Positions 16,630 to 25,537 of a DNA stretch of 64,000 bases are shown one piece after another. Position numbers and translations under genes: made by a program. The notes beneath the pieces are model-generated. The model searched no databases. It saw nothing but the letters and a program-made list of their open reading frames with translations, and was not told the origin of the DNA. The first letter of the stretch is position 1, and the number at the start of each line of letters is the position of its first letter. The stretch comes from Immundisolibacterales bacterium (lineage in GTDB: Bacteria > Pseudomonadota > Gammaproteobacteria > HK1): positions 20,835 through 84,834 of the forward strand of contig JAPOPW010000045.1 of assembly GCA_026712715.1 (NCBI GenBank), read 5' to 3'.

Positions 16630-17487
16630 GTGCTGCGGCGAATCCTCCTCGCGAGCATCGTCGCCGGTGCGGTGGGGGGAATCGCCCTCACCGCGCTCCA
16701 GTCGGGCGCGGTCGTCCCGCTGCTCCTCTCGGCGGAGTCGTACGAGTCCGCCGCCGACCCCGCCCCGGTCGCGCACCGGCACGGGGAGCTCACCCACTCC
16801 CACGCTTCCGGGGCCGCCCCGCACGGGCACGACGGCCATGCTCTCGTCGTTGCGGGCGACGGCTCCGCCCCGACTTCGAGCCGCGCCGGGGGAAGCGCCC
16901 CGACCGCCGCTCCCGGATCCGGCAGCGAAGCCCATCGCCACGATCACTCGCACGAGCACGGCAGTTCCTGGGCGCCCCAGGACGGCATCGAGCGCACGTT
17001 CTGGACCGGCGTTTCGAACGTGGCGACCGCAATCGGTTTCGCGCTGCTGCTCGTTGCGGTCTTTGCCTGGCGGGGCAGCGCGACCTGGCGCCAGGGCCTC
17101 CTCTGGGGAGCCGCCGGCTTCTTCGTCTTCTTCCTGAACCCGGCCATCGGGCTTCGGCCGGAGCTCCCGGGCGCGGCCGCGACCGATCTGCTCGACCGCC
17201 AGGTCTGGTGGCTCCTCACGGTCGCGTGCTCCGCGGCGGGGGTGGGGCTGCTGCTGCTCGCGCCGCGGGCCGCCGCGAAGGCGGGCGGCGCGGTGCTCCT
17301 CGTCGTGCCTCATCTCGCCGGCGTTTTCCATTCCCCTCGTTCCCCGGTTTCCGAAGCGTTGGGGGGACTCGCGCCGGAGAGCCTCGCGCAATCTTTCGTC
17401 GTCGCCGCCGCGGCCACGAACGCGGCCTTCTGGCTCGTTCTCGGGCTGGTGGCGGCCGCCGCGTTCAGCCGGCTCTCGCGGAGCTGA
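16630..17487 (+). CDS. cbtA: CbtA cobalt transporter subunit
   Basis: About 285 residues with several transmembrane segments: RRILLASIVAGAVGGIALTA at the N-terminus, then GVSNVATAIGFALLLVAVFA, LLWGAAGFFVFFLNPAIG, and three more. A long His-rich loop between helices 1 and 2 (HRHGELTHSHASGAAPHGHD and later HRHDHSHEHG) is larger than I expect for the family and should bind metal in the periplasm. I chose GTG at 16630 because CbtA proteins start just before the RRILL segment; ATG 16573 would overlap cbtB. Co-transcribed with cbtB under the riboswitch. Confidence 0.9.
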   Translation: MLRRILLASIVAGAVGGIALTALQSGAVVPLLLSAESYESAADPAPVAHRHGELTHSHASGAAPHGHDGHALVVAGDGSAPTSSRAGGSAPTAAPGSGSEAHRHDHSHEHGSSWAPQDGIERTFWTGVSNVATAIGFALLLVAVFAWRGSATWRQGLLWGAAGFFVFFLNPAIGLRPELPGAAATDLLDRQVWWLLTVACSAAGVGLLLLAPRAAAKAGGAVLLVVPHLAGVFHSPRSPVSEALGGLAPESLAQSFVVAAAATNAAFWLVLGLVAAAAFSRLSRS

Positions 17488-17521
17488 GCCGCGGCCGTCC
17501 GGCACCCCGCGCGGCCCGGCC

Positions 17522-18175
17522 ATGACCCGAATGAGCCCGACGTCCATTCCTCCCGGCGACGAAGAGGTCAACCGCCGCGCCAACGAGAAGGCGCGCAAGC
17601 GAAAGGCGGTACGCGATCGGATCCTCGCGACGAAGACCATCGAGAAGGGACTGCTCATCGTTCACACCGGGAAGGGCAAGGGCAAGTCCACCGCGGCGTT
17701 CGGCCTCGTCGCACGGGCCATCGGCAACGGGTTTCGGGTCGGAGTCGTCCAGTACGTCAAGGGAAAGTGGCAGACCGGAGAACGCGCGGTCCTCGAACGT
17801 TTCCCGGACCAGGTCGACATCCGGACCATGGGGGAGGGGTTCACCTGGGAGACCCAGGACCGGGCCCGCGACATCCGCGCCGCCGAGGCGGCCTGGGAGA
17901 CGTCGAAGGAGATGATCGAGGCGTGCCGCGGCGAGGCGCCGCGCCACGACCTCGTCCTGCTCGACGAGCTCAACATCGTGCTCCGCTACGGCTACCTGCC
18001 GCTCGACGAGATCTGCGCGTTCCTCGCCGCGAGGCCGCCCGCGCTGCACGTCGTCGTCACCGGCCGCAACGCCAAGCCCGAGCTCCTCGAGATCGCGGAC
18101 ACGGTCACCGAGATGACCATGGTCAAGCACCACTTCCGGGCCGGGGTGAAGGCCCAGAAGGGCATCGAGTTTTGA
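17522..18175 (+). CDS. cobO: Cob(I)yrinic acid a,c-diamide adenosyltransferase
   Basis: This 217-residue protein has the CobO/BtuR P-loop GKGKGKSTAAFGLVARAIG and the conserved segments VVQYVKGKWQTGERAVLE and VLLDELNIVLRYGYLP. It transfers the adenosyl group of ATP to the cobalt of reduced corrinoids. It starts about 35 bases after cbtA and is probably part of the riboswitch operon. Length and motifs are complete. Confidence 0.95.
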   Translation: MTRMSPTSIPPGDEEVNRRANEKARKRKAVRDRILATKTIEKGLLIVHTGKGKGKSTAAFGLVARAIGNGFRVGVVQYVKGKWQTGERAVLERFPDQVDIRTMGEGFTWETQDRARDIRAAEAAWETSKEMIEACRGEAPRHDLVLLDELNIVLRYGYLPLDEICAFLAARPPALHVVVTGRNAKPELLEIADTVTEMTMVKHHFRAGVKAQKGIEF

Positions 18176-18195
18176 CTGCGCCCGGCGGCGGGGGC

Positions 18196-19173
18196 CTATC
18201 CGGCGGCCCGGCCCGCCGCCCAGCCTGCGGCGAGGAGGGCCGCGAGGAGCGCGGTGGCGCCGGCGTAGAGACGGAGCCCCGCGTGCACGTCCTTCGGGCC
18301 GAGGTCCTGGCGTCCGTCGCCCATCCACGCGTCCTCGACGGTGCGCCCGGCGTAGCGGCGCGGTCCCGCGAGCGCGAACCCGAGGGCGCCCGCCATCGCC
18401 GCCTCGGGCCAGCCCGCGTTCACGGAGCGGTGCCGGCCCGCGTCCCGGACGGCGGCCCGCACGGCGGCGCCCGCGCGCGCGCCGGGCACGGCCACGGCGG
18501 CGCCCGCGAGGAGCACCGCGGCGAGGCGGGCCGGAAGCCAGCTCGCCGCGTCGTCCACCCGGGCCGCCACCCGGCCGAACGACCGATGACGGGGATCGCG
18601 ATGACCGACCATGCTGTCGAGGGTGTTGATCGCCTTGTACGCGAGGAGGCCGGGAAGGCCGAGCAGCACGTACCAGAAAAGCGGCGCCACGACCCCGTCC
18701 GCGAAGTTCTCCGCCGTCGACTCGACGGCCGCCCGGGCGACGGCGGAGCCGTCGAGGCTCGCGGGGTCGCGTCCGACGACGTGCGCGACCGCGGCGCGCG
18801 CCTCCTCGAGGCCGGACTCCATGCCCCGGGCGACGGCGCGGACGTGGTCGCGCAGGCCGCGATACGCGATGAAGACGCTGGCCGCGACCGCTTCGACGAC
18901 GCCACCCGCGGGGCCGGCGCCCGCGAGCGCATGGACGAGGGCGCCGGCCCCGGCCGCGGCGAGAACGACCGCGAGCGTGGCCGCGCCGCCGCGCACGAGG
19001 CGGGCGGCATCCGACGCGGAAGCGTCGTTGAGCCGGGCTTCGAGGGCCTCGATCCAACGGCCGAGCAGCGCGACGGGATGCGGCACGCGGCGGTAGAGAG
19101 CCGGCGGGTCGCCCACGACCGCGTCCACCGCAAGCGCGGCGAGGGCGAGGGCGAAGGGGTCGAACGCCAGCAT
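18196..19173 (-). CDS. cbiB: Adenosylcobinamide-phosphate synthase
   Basis: This 325-residue membrane protein begins FDPFALALAALAVDAVVGDP then PALYRRVPHPVALLGRWIEA, the CbiB/CobD signature. It also has FADGVVAPLFWYVLLGLPG and KAINTLDSMVGHRDPRHRSF, conserved blocks with the acidic and His residues of the active site. The enzyme attaches the aminopropanol-phosphate arm to adenosylcobyric acid. It converges with cobO, leaving about 20 bases between the genes. Confidence 0.94.
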   Translation of the reverse strand: MLAFDPFALALAALAVDAVVGDPPALYRRVPHPVALLGRWIEALEARLNDASASDAARLVRGGAATLAVVLAAAGAGALVHALAGAGPAGGVVEAVAASVFIAYRGLRDHVRAVARGMESGLEEARAAVAHVVGRDPASLDGSAVARAAVESTAENFADGVVAPLFWYVLLGLPGLLAYKAINTLDSMVGHRDPRHRSFGRVAARVDDAASWLPARLAAVLLAGAAVAVPGARAGAAVRAAVRDAGRHRSVNAGWPEAAMAGALGFALAGPRRYAGRTVEDAWMGDGRQDLGPKDVHAGLRLYAGATALLAALLAAGWAAGRAAG

Positions 19174-19250
19174 GTCTTCGATGCGCCGTGGGGGCAGGCG
19201 AACGGATGTTACCCCGCGGGCCTTTCCCGGTCCGCCGGCGGGCCCGGAAG

Positions 19251-20378
19251 ATGAACCGCATCGGAGTGATGGTGTGCGGCCACGGAAGCCGCGACGTGCA
19301 GGCGATCACCGAGTTCGAATCGGTCGCGGCCGGCATCCGCGAACGGCTGCCGCAATACGATGTCGAGAGCGGGTTCCTCGAGTTCGCGACCCCGGTGATC
19401 CGCGAAGGGCTCGAGAAGCTGCGGGCCCGCGGAAACGAGGTCTGCCTGGCCGTACCGGGAATGCTGTTCGCGGCCGGCCACGCCAAGAACGACATCCCGT
19501 CCGTCCTCAATACCTACGAGGCCGGGCACCCGGAGATGGAGATCCGCTACGCGCGCGAGCTCGGGATCGACGAGAAGCTCATTCGCGCCGCGGGGGACCG
19601 GATCCGTGCCGCGCTCGATGGCGCCGGCACCACCGTCCCGCTCCACGAGACGATGCTCGTCGTCGTGGGACGCGGGGCGTCGGACCCGGATGCGAACAGC
19701 AACGTCGCCAAGGTGATGCGACTGCTGTGGGAAGGGTTCGGGTTCGGCTGGGGCGAGACCGCCTACTCCGGGGTCACCTTTCCCCTCGTCGAGCCGGGGC
19801 TCGAGCACGCGGCGCGGCTCGGCTACCGGCGCATCGTCGTCTTTCCCTACTTCCTGTTCACCGGGGTCCTCGTCAAGCGCATCTACGAGCACACCGACCG
19901 GGTCGCCGCGCGCCACCCGGAGATCGAGTTCGTCAAGGCGCCGTACCTCAACGACCACCCGGCGGTGCTCGACGCCTTCGCCGAGCGGGTCGAGGAGACG
20001 TTGCGCGGGGCGAACCTGATGAACTGCAAGCTGTGCAAGTACCGCGAGCAGATCCTCGGCTTCGAGGCGGAGAAGGGTCTTCCCCAGGAGAGTCACCACC
20101 ACCACGTGGAGGGGATCGGAACCGGAACCGGAGCCGGAGCCGACCAACAGCACGACCACCACCACGATCATGGCCACCACCACGATCGTCGCCTTGACCA
20201 TGAACACGCACACGACGACGGTCACGATCACGATCACGGCGGCCACGGGCCTGACCACGGCCATGGACATGGGCATGGGGCTCATCACCATCACCACGGG
20301 CATGGGCATGGGCACCATCCCTACCCGCACGCCGACCATCCGCTCGGTCCGGGGACGTTGAAGCGGAGCCCGGATTGA
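19251..20378 (+). CDS. cbiX: Sirohydrochlorin cobaltochelatase CbiX with His-rich tail
   Basis: This 375-residue protein has two chelatase-fold halves. The first starts IGVMVCGHGSRDVQAITEFE with the catalytic His of GHGS and has a second His in LFAAGHAKND. The second half carries VVVGRGASDPDANSNVAK and RRIVVFPYFLFTGVLVKRIY. A MNCKLCKYREQILGF (CxxC) segment follows, similar to the MxCxxC Fe-S motif of long CbiX proteins. The last ~95 residues are dominated by His, Asp and Gly. CbiX inserts cobalt into sirohydrochlorin at the start of the early-cobalt route. The ATG at 19251 starts the family N-terminus. Confidence 0.93.
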   Translation: MNRIGVMVCGHGSRDVQAITEFESVAAGIRERLPQYDVESGFLEFATPVIREGLEKLRARGNEVCLAVPGMLFAAGHAKNDIPSVLNTYEAGHPEMEIRYARELGIDEKLIRAAGDRIRAALDGAGTTVPLHETMLVVVGRGASDPDANSNVAKVMRLLWEGFGFGWGETAYSGVTFPLVEPGLEHAARLGYRRIVVFPYFLFTGVLVKRIYEHTDRVAARHPEIEFVKAPYLNDHPAVLDAFAERVEETLRGANLMNCKLCKYREQILGFEAEKGLPQESHHHHVEGIGTGTGAGADQQHDHHHDHGHHHDRRLDHEHAHDDGHDHDHGGHGPDHGHGHGHGAHHHHHGHGHGHHPYPHADHPLGPGTLKRSPD

Positions 20379-20672
20379 CGGCGCCGCGTCGCGATGGGGA
20401 GCTTCGGGATTCGGCGAGCCGCCGGTGGCGGTGATCGCGGGCGGCGCCACGACTCGCGCGCGGCGGCTGTCAACATGGGCTCTCACGATTCCCGGCAACC
20501 GCATGGACTGAGCGGCGATAGCGACATGGCTCGCCGTCCGGAAGAAATCGCGGTCGGAACGGGTTTTCACTCCGCAGTGGGGCCTCGCTCCCGAGGCCCG
20601 CACTCTCGGGGAACCGGGGCTCGCGGGAAGCCGGCGCTCCAGCCCGTGCTTCGCACGTAGACAGGAACCACG
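20379..20672. other. Intergenic stretch between cbiX and cobH
   Basis: No gene is supported here. The segment near 20627-20650 has a GGAAGCCGGCGCTCCAGCCC sequence resembling the REP-like element at 38394. No B12 box was found, so this is not a second cobalamin riboswitch. Confidence 0.5.
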
Positions 20673-21302
20673 ATGAGCCCGCCCGACTACCTGCGCGACC
20701 CGGCCGAGATCTACCGGCGCTCATTCGAGACCGTCCGCGCGGAGACGGACCTCTCGCGCCTTCCCGCGTCGCTGCACGAGGCCGCGGTCCGCATCGTCCA
20801 CGCGTGCGGGATGCCGGACGTCGTCGCCGACCTCGACTGGCGGGGCGACCCGGTCACGGCCGGCCGGGGTGCGCTCGCGGCCGGCCGGCCGGTGATCGCG
20901 GACTCGCGCATGGTCGCGCACGGGGTGATCCGCGCTCGGCTTCCGGCCTGCAACGACGTGCGGTGCTTCCTCGACGAGCCGGGGGTCGCGGACGATGCGA
21001 GGCGGGACGCGACGACTCGTTCCGCGGCTGCGGTGGACCGCTGGCTCCCGCACATCGAGGGGGCGGTCGTCGCCATCGGGAACGCCCCGACCGCGCTCTT
21101 TCGGCTCCTCGAGCGGCTGGGCGAAGAGGTGCCCCGCCCCGCCGCCGTCTTCGCCTTTCCGGTCGGATTCGTCGGAGCGGAAGAGTCGAAACGAGCGCTT
21201 GCCGGCACGGACGGCGCGCCGCCCTTCCTCACCCTGCACGGGCGCCGCGGCGGGAGCGCGATCGCGGCGGCAGCGGTCAATGCGCTCGCCGGGGGCGGGT
21301 GA
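20673..21302 (+). CDS. cobH: Precorrin-8X methylmutase
   Basis: This 209-residue protein (CobH/CbiC) begins YLRDPAEIYRRSFETVRAET and contains RIVHACGMPDVVADL with the catalytic His, followed by PVIADSRMVAHGVIRARLP. The C-terminal half has AVVAIGNAPTALFRLLERL and VGFVGAEESKRAL. It moves the C-11 methyl group to C-12 to form (hydrogeno)cobyrinic acid. It is the first gene of a compact cobH-cobL-cobI run, with cobL starting four bases after its stop. Confidence 0.95.
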   Translation: MSPPDYLRDPAEIYRRSFETVRAETDLSRLPASLHEAAVRIVHACGMPDVVADLDWRGDPVTAGRGALAAGRPVIADSRMVAHGVIRARLPACNDVRCFLDEPGVADDARRDATTRSAAAVDRWLPHIEGAVVAIGNAPTALFRLLERLGEEVPRPAAVFAFPVGFVGAEESKRALAGTDGAPPFLTLHGRRGGSAIAAAAVNALAGGG

Positions 21303-21305
21303 CCC

Positions 21306-22514
21306 TTGGGCGCGTGGCTCACCATCGTCGGGATCGGTGAGGACGGCCTCGAGGGCCTGGGGGCGGCCGCGCGCGGGGCGGTCGATGCGGCGGATACCCT
21401 CGTCGGCGGCGCCCGCCATCTCGCGATGGTCCCGGCGGACGGGCGCGAGCGCCTCGAGTGGCCGCGCCCGTTCTCGGCCCTTGCCGGCGAGCTTCGCGCC
21501 CGCACCGGGCGGCGGGTGTGCGTGCTCGCGACCGGCGATCCCTTCTGCTTCGGTGTCGGCACGTCCATCGCCCGGCACTTCCCGCCCGAAGAGATGCAGG
21601 TCTTTCCCGCCCCTTCCGCCTTCAGCCTCGCCTGTGCGCGGCTTCGCTGGAGCCTCCCCGAGGTGGAGGCCATCACCTTGCACGGGCGCCCGCCCGCGAC
21701 GTTCCGGGCCGCGATCCGCCCGGGCGCCCGGGTGCTCGTGCTGAGCCACGATGCGACGACGCCGGCCCGCATCGCGGAAATGCTCCGCGACGCGGGGCAC
21801 GGCGAGAGCCGCATTGTCGTGCTCGAGCACATGGGCGGAGCGGCGGAGCGGGTCCGCGACACCACCGCGAGCGCGTTCGCCTTCGATGACGTGCGGGACT
21901 TCAACACCGTCGCCGTCGAGTGCGCCGCCGCTCCGGACGCACCGCTCCTCGCGCACACCCCGGGGCTGCCGGACGACGCCTTCGAGCACGACGGGCAGCT
22001 CACGAAACGGACGGTGCGCGCGGCCGCCCTCGCGGCGCTCGCGCCGTGCCCCGGACAGCTCCTGTGGGATGTCGGGGCCGGATGCGGCTCGGTCGGGATC
22101 GAGTGGATGCGGGCCGCGCGGGGCGCGCGTGCCATCGCGGTGGACCGCAACGCGGCGCGCCTCGCTCTCGTCGAGCGGAACGCCGAACGCCTCGGTACCC
22201 CCGGACTCGAGGCCGTGCACGGCGAGGCGCCCGCGGCGCTCGCGGGTCTCGACGGCCCGCCCGATGCGGTCTTCGTGGGCGGCGGCCTCTCCGCGCCCGG
22301 CCTCCTGCGGACCGGCTGGGATGCCCTTCGTCCCGGCGGACGGCTGGTGGCTCACGCCGTGAGCCTCGAGGGCGAGCAGGCCCTCCTTGCGGCGCACGCG
22401 AAGCTCGGGGGCGAGCTCTCCCGGATCGCCGTCTCTCACGCGGTTCCGCTCGGGCGCTATCACGCGTTCCGGCCCGGTTTCCCGGTGACCGAGCTCGCGG
22501 TGCGCAAGCGATGA
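21306..22514 (+). CDS. cobL: Precorrin-6Y C5,15-methyltransferase/decarboxylase (CbiE-CbiT fusion)
   Basis: This 402-residue protein fuses two SAM-dependent units. Residues 1-~205 are CbiE-like (WLTIVGIGEDGLEGLGAA, VLATGDPFCFGVGTSI). Residues ~210-402 are CbiT-like, with DDAFEHDGQLTKRTVRAA and the SAM-binding LLWDVGAGCGSVGIEWMR. It methylates C-5 and C-15 and decarboxylates the C-12 acetate. The start appears to be TTG at 21306, four bases after cobH; no better codon is available near the family N-terminus. It overlaps cobI by four bases. Confidence 0.94.
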   Translation: MGAWLTIVGIGEDGLEGLGAAARGAVDAADTLVGGARHLAMVPADGRERLEWPRPFSALAGELRARTGRRVCVLATGDPFCFGVGTSIARHFPPEEMQVFPAPSAFSLACARLRWSLPEVEAITLHGRPPATFRAAIRPGARVLVLSHDATTPARIAEMLRDAGHGESRIVVLEHMGGAAERVRDTTASAFAFDDVRDFNTVAVECAAAPDAPLLAHTPGLPDDAFEHDGQLTKRTVRAAALAALAPCPGQLLWDVGAGCGSVGIEWMRAARGARAIAVDRNAARLALVERNAERLGTPGLEAVHGEAPAALAGLDGPPDAVFVGGGLSAPGLLRTGWDALRPGGRLVAHAVSLEGEQALLAAHAKLGGELSRIAVSHAVPLGRYHAFRPGFPVTELAVRKR

Positions 22515-23224
22515 CCGCGACCGGCGCCCTCGTCGGCATCGGGGTCGGCCCCGGGGACCCCGACCTCATCACGGTGAAGGGGCTCCGCGCGCTCCGGGCC
22601 GCCCCGGTGCTCGCATACCCGGCGCCCGAGACCGGTGAGAGCCTCGCCCGCGCCATCGTCGCCCCGCATCTCGACGGCACGGCGAAGACCGAGATCCCGA
22701 TCCGGATGCCGATGGTCGCCGCGCGCTTCCCCGCGCGCGAGGTGTACGACCGGGCCGCGCGGACCATCGGCGGGCACCTCGACGCGGGCCGCGACGTGGC
22801 CTGCCTCTGCGAAGGCGACCCCTTCTTCTACGGGTCGTTCAGCTTCCTCTTCGAGCGGATGGTCGAGCGCTATCCGGTGCGGGTGATCCCGGGTGTCTCG
22901 TCGCTCACCGCGTGCGCGGCGGCGGCGGGCGCTCCGCTCGCCACCCGCAACGACGTCCTTGCGGTCGTGCCCGCGACTCTCGACGAGGCCGCGCTTCGCA
23001 CTCGACTCGGGGCGGCCGACGCGGTCGCGATCATCAAGGTCGGCCGGCACCTCGCGAAGGTCCGCGGGGTGCTGGATTCCCTCGGGCTCCTCGCCGGCGC
23101 CCGGTACGTCGAACGCGCCACCATGGAACGCGAGCGCCGCCTGCCGCTCGCGGAGGTCGACGGCGCGAAGGCCCCCTACTTCTCGATGGTCCTCGTGCAT
23201 CGGCGGGGCTTCGCGTGGAACTGA
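22511..23224 (+). CDS. cobI: Precorrin-2 C20-methyltransferase
   Basis: This 237-residue protein reads GALVGIGVGPGDPDLITVKG at its N-terminus, the SAM/tetrapyrrole methyltransferase signature. It also has ACLCEGDPFFYGSFSFLFER and RVIPGVSSLTACAAAAG, which place it with CobI/CbiL. It methylates C-20 of (cobalt-)precorrin-2. The ATG overlaps the cobL stop (ATGA). The protein ends HRRGFAWN; a similar ending recurs just upstream of the next gene. Confidence 0.95.
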   Translation: MTATGALVGIGVGPGDPDLITVKGLRALRAAPVLAYPAPETGESLARAIVAPHLDGTAKTEIPIRMPMVAARFPAREVYDRAARTIGGHLDAGRDVACLCEGDPFFYGSFSFLFERMVERYPVRVIPGVSSLTACAAAAGAPLATRNDVLAVVPATLDEAALRTRLGAADAVAIIKVGRHLAKVRGVLDSLGLLAGARYVERATMERERRLPLAEVDGAKAPYFSMVLVHRRGFAWN

Positions 23225-23275
23225 CCAAGCGCGTCGCGTTGGTGGCGCTCACCGCGAGCGGGGTGCACTTGAACA
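23218..23275 (+). repeat. Degraded copy of the cbiG 5' end
   Basis: Starting inside the last codons of cobI, GGAACTGACCAAGCGCGTCG and the following ~35 bases align with the start of cbiG at 23497 (GGAACTGACAGAGCGCATCG). The resemblance fades after about 55 bases. This is a remnant of a local tandem duplication of the cobI/cbiG junction. Confidence 0.7.
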
Positions 23276-23350
23276 TAGGACCGTCACTGGACCCGGCGAC
23301 GCGCAAGCGCCCCGCTGCCCAATGACTCGCGTCGACTTGCGAGGCTTTTC

Positions 23351-23503
23351 GTGAAACTGACGGCGCGGGTCGCGGCGGGGGAATCGGCCACGGAGGATCG
23401 AGCGCTCGCGCGCCTCGTCACCACCAAGCTCGGCGAAGCGGAGACTCACCGCTCCTTCAATGTCCTCCTGCTCCTCCACCGCCGGGGGATCGCATGGAAC
23501 TGA
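23351..23503 (+). pseudogene. 50-codon remnant with cobI-like C-terminus
   Basis: A GTG-initiated frame encodes about 50 residues ending [15 protein letters not shown], closely resembling the cobI ending FSMVLVHRRGFAWN. It overlaps the cbiG start by 10 bases exactly as a complete upstream gene would. The preceding residues (ATEDRALARLVTTKLGEAE) match nothing I recognise. It may still help couple translation into cbiG. Confidence 0.5.
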
Positions 23504-25419
23504 CAGAGCGCATCGCGGTTGTGGCCATCACCCCGGAGGGCGGCGCCCTCGCGCGCCGAATCGCGGACGCCGTGGGCGGCGCGGAGGTGCACGGGCTCCG
23601 GGGACGGGCCGGCGGCGCGGACGTGTGGTTCACGCAGACGCGCCGGCACGTGCGCGAGCTCTTCGAGTCCGGACGTCCCGTCGCCGGGATCTGCGCGGCC
23701 GGGATCCTGGTGCGGGCGGTGGCGCCCGCCCTCGCGGACAAGCGGACGGAGCCGCCGGTCGTCGCGGTCTCCGACGACGGCGCGTTCGCGGTCCCGCTCC
23801 TCGGGGGGCACCGCGGCGGAGTCGAGCTCGCCAGGCGCATCGCGGAGGCGGTCGGCGGGGCGGCCGCGATCACCACCGCCGGCGACCGACGCTTCGGCAT
23901 CGCCCTCGACGAGCCGCCCGCGGGCTGGACGCTCGCGAACCCGGAGGACTGCAAGCCCTTCGTCGCCGCCCTGCTCCAGGGGGCGCGGGTGCGCACGCCC
24001 GGGGATCTGGCCGCGGAAGCGCCGTGGCTCGCGGAGAGCCGGCTTCCCTTCGACGACGCGGGCAAGCTCACGATCCGGGTGGACGACGCGAGCGCCGGCG
24101 GCTGCGGGCCGGATACCCTCGTCTACCGCCCGTGGCGCCTCGCGATCGGCGTCGGCTGCGAGCGGGGCGCGGCGCCCGAAGAGGTCGTGGCCCTCGCGGA
24201 CGCATGTCTCGACGGGGCCGGGCTCGCAGCCGACGCGGTCGCCGGGGTGTTCTCCATCGACCTCAAGTCCGACGAGCCGGCCGTACACGCGGTCGCCGAT
24301 TCGCTCGGAGTGCCGGCCCGTTTCTTCACCGCCGCCACCCTGGAGGCGGAAGCCCCGCGGCTCCGGAACCCCTCCGACCTCGTGTTCCGCGAGGTCGGCT
24401 GCCACGGGGTGGCGGAAGGGGCGGCGCTCGCGGCGGCAGGACCGGCGGGCGAGCTCGTCGTGGAGAAGACCAAGTCGGTGCGCGCCACGTGCGCCATCGC
24501 GCGCGCGCCGGCGCCGCTCGACGCGGCATCGATCGGCGCGCCGCGGGGCGAGCTCGCGGTGGTCGGGATCGGGCCGGGCGATACCGCCACCCTGACCCCG
24601 GAGGCGCGCGCCGCGATCGAGCACGTCGACCACCTCGTCGGCTACCGTCGCTACCTCGACCTCGTGACCGATCTCGTGCGGGGCCAGGCCGTCCATCCCT
24701 ACCCCCTCGGCGAGGAACGGGCGCGGGCCGCAACGGCGATCCTTCTCGCCGCCTCCGGAGAGCGGGTGGCCCTCGTCTGCTCGGGAGATCCCGGCATCTA
24801 CGCCATGGCCTCGCTCGTCATGGAGGTGCTCGACGGGGCGTCGGACCCCGCGTGGCGTCGGATCGCGGTCCGGGTCGTCCCCGGGGTGTCGGCCCTCCAG
24901 GCCGCCGCCGCCCGCGTCGGGGCGCCCATCGGGCACGACTTCTGCGCGGTATCGCTCTCCGACCTCCTCACTCCGCGGGAAGTGATCGAGGACCGCCTCG
25001 CCGCCGCGGCCCGCGCCGACTTCGTGATCGCCCTCTACAACCCGGCGTCGGCGGCCCGGCGCGAGACGTTCGTGCGCGCGCTTCGCATCCTGCGCGAGCA
25101 CCGCGCCCCGGACACCCCGGTCGTCGTCGCCCGCAACCTGGGGCGAGCCGGCGAACGGGTCGAGGTCATCCCCCTCGGCCGCATCGACCCCGCAACCATC
25201 GACATGATGACCGTCCTCGTCGTCGGCTCGTCGACGACCCGCACCTTCGCCCACGGCGGCTCGATCCTCGCCTACACGCCGCGCGGCTACGAGGTACGCG
25301 CCGGTGAGAGCGGCTCGGAACGGGAAGACGCGGGAGTCGGGACCGGAGCCAGGGCCGGAGACGGAACCGCGCCGAAAGCCGGGGCCCGCAGCCATGCCGG
25401 AGCAGGGGGCGGATCGTGA
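23494..25419 (+). CDS. CbiG-CobJ fusion: cobalt-precorrin-5A hydrolase + precorrin-3B C17-methyltransferase
   Basis: This 641-residue protein joins two enzymes. Residues 1-~335 are CbiG: the N-domain has [20 protein letters not shown] and [19 protein letters not shown], and the C-domain has [20 protein letters not shown] and [18 protein letters not shown]. Residues ~345-595 are CobJ/CbiH, with [40 protein letters not shown] and [15 protein letters not shown]. It contracts the ring by deacylating cobalt-precorrin-5A and methylating C-17. The last ~45 residues are low-complexity Gly/Ala/Glu. CbiG supports the early-cobalt pathway. Confidence 0.94.
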   Translation: MELTERIAVVAITPEGGALARRIADAVGGAEVHGLRGRAGGADVWFTQTRRHVRELFESGRPVAGICAAGILVRAVAPALADKRTEPPVVAVSDDGAFAVPLLGGHRGGVELARRIAEAVGGAAAITTAGDRRFGIALDEPPAGWTLANPEDCKPFVAALLQGARVRTPGDLAAEAPWLAESRLPFDDAGKLTIRVDDASAGGCGPDTLVYRPWRLAIGVGCERGAAPEEVVALADACLDGAGLAADAVAGVFSIDLKSDEPAVHAVADSLGVPARFFTAATLEAEAPRLRNPSDLVFREVGCHGVAEGAALAAAGPAGELVVEKTKSVRATCAIARAPAPLDAASIGAPRGELAVVGIGPGDTATLTPEARAAIEHVDHLVGYRRYLDLVTDLVRGQAVHPYPLGEERARAATAILLAASGERVALVCSGDPGIYAMASLVMEVLDGASDPAWRRIAVRVVPGVSALQAAAARVGAPIGHDFCAVSLSDLLTPREVIEDRLAAAARADFVIALYNPASAARRETFVRALRILREHRAPDTPVVVARNLGRAGERVEVIPLGRIDPATIDMMTVLVVGSSTTRTFAHGGSILAYTPRGYEVRAGESGSEREDAGVGTGARAGDGTAPKAGARSHAGAGGGS

Positions 25420-25537
25420 GCGTCGGCGTCGGTTCACCAAAACGCCGGGTTCGTCCGGCCGGCGGCGATTTCCGATCCCCTGCGCTGCGCCCGCGAAGCA
25501 GTCCGGGTTCGTCCGGCCCTTCCCGGAATGGCGAGTC

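Noticed and set aside
13329..16793. An 1154-residue open frame on the minus strand.
   Set aside because: Antisense to the TonB receptor and the riboswitch; no recognisable domain and arginine/proline-rich composition.
20379..20672. Possible second cobalamin riboswitch before cobH because of a GGGAAGCCGG-like string.
   Set aside because: No B12 box (GCTGCCCCCGCAACGG) and no closing GGAGACC block; the string fits the REP-like element better.
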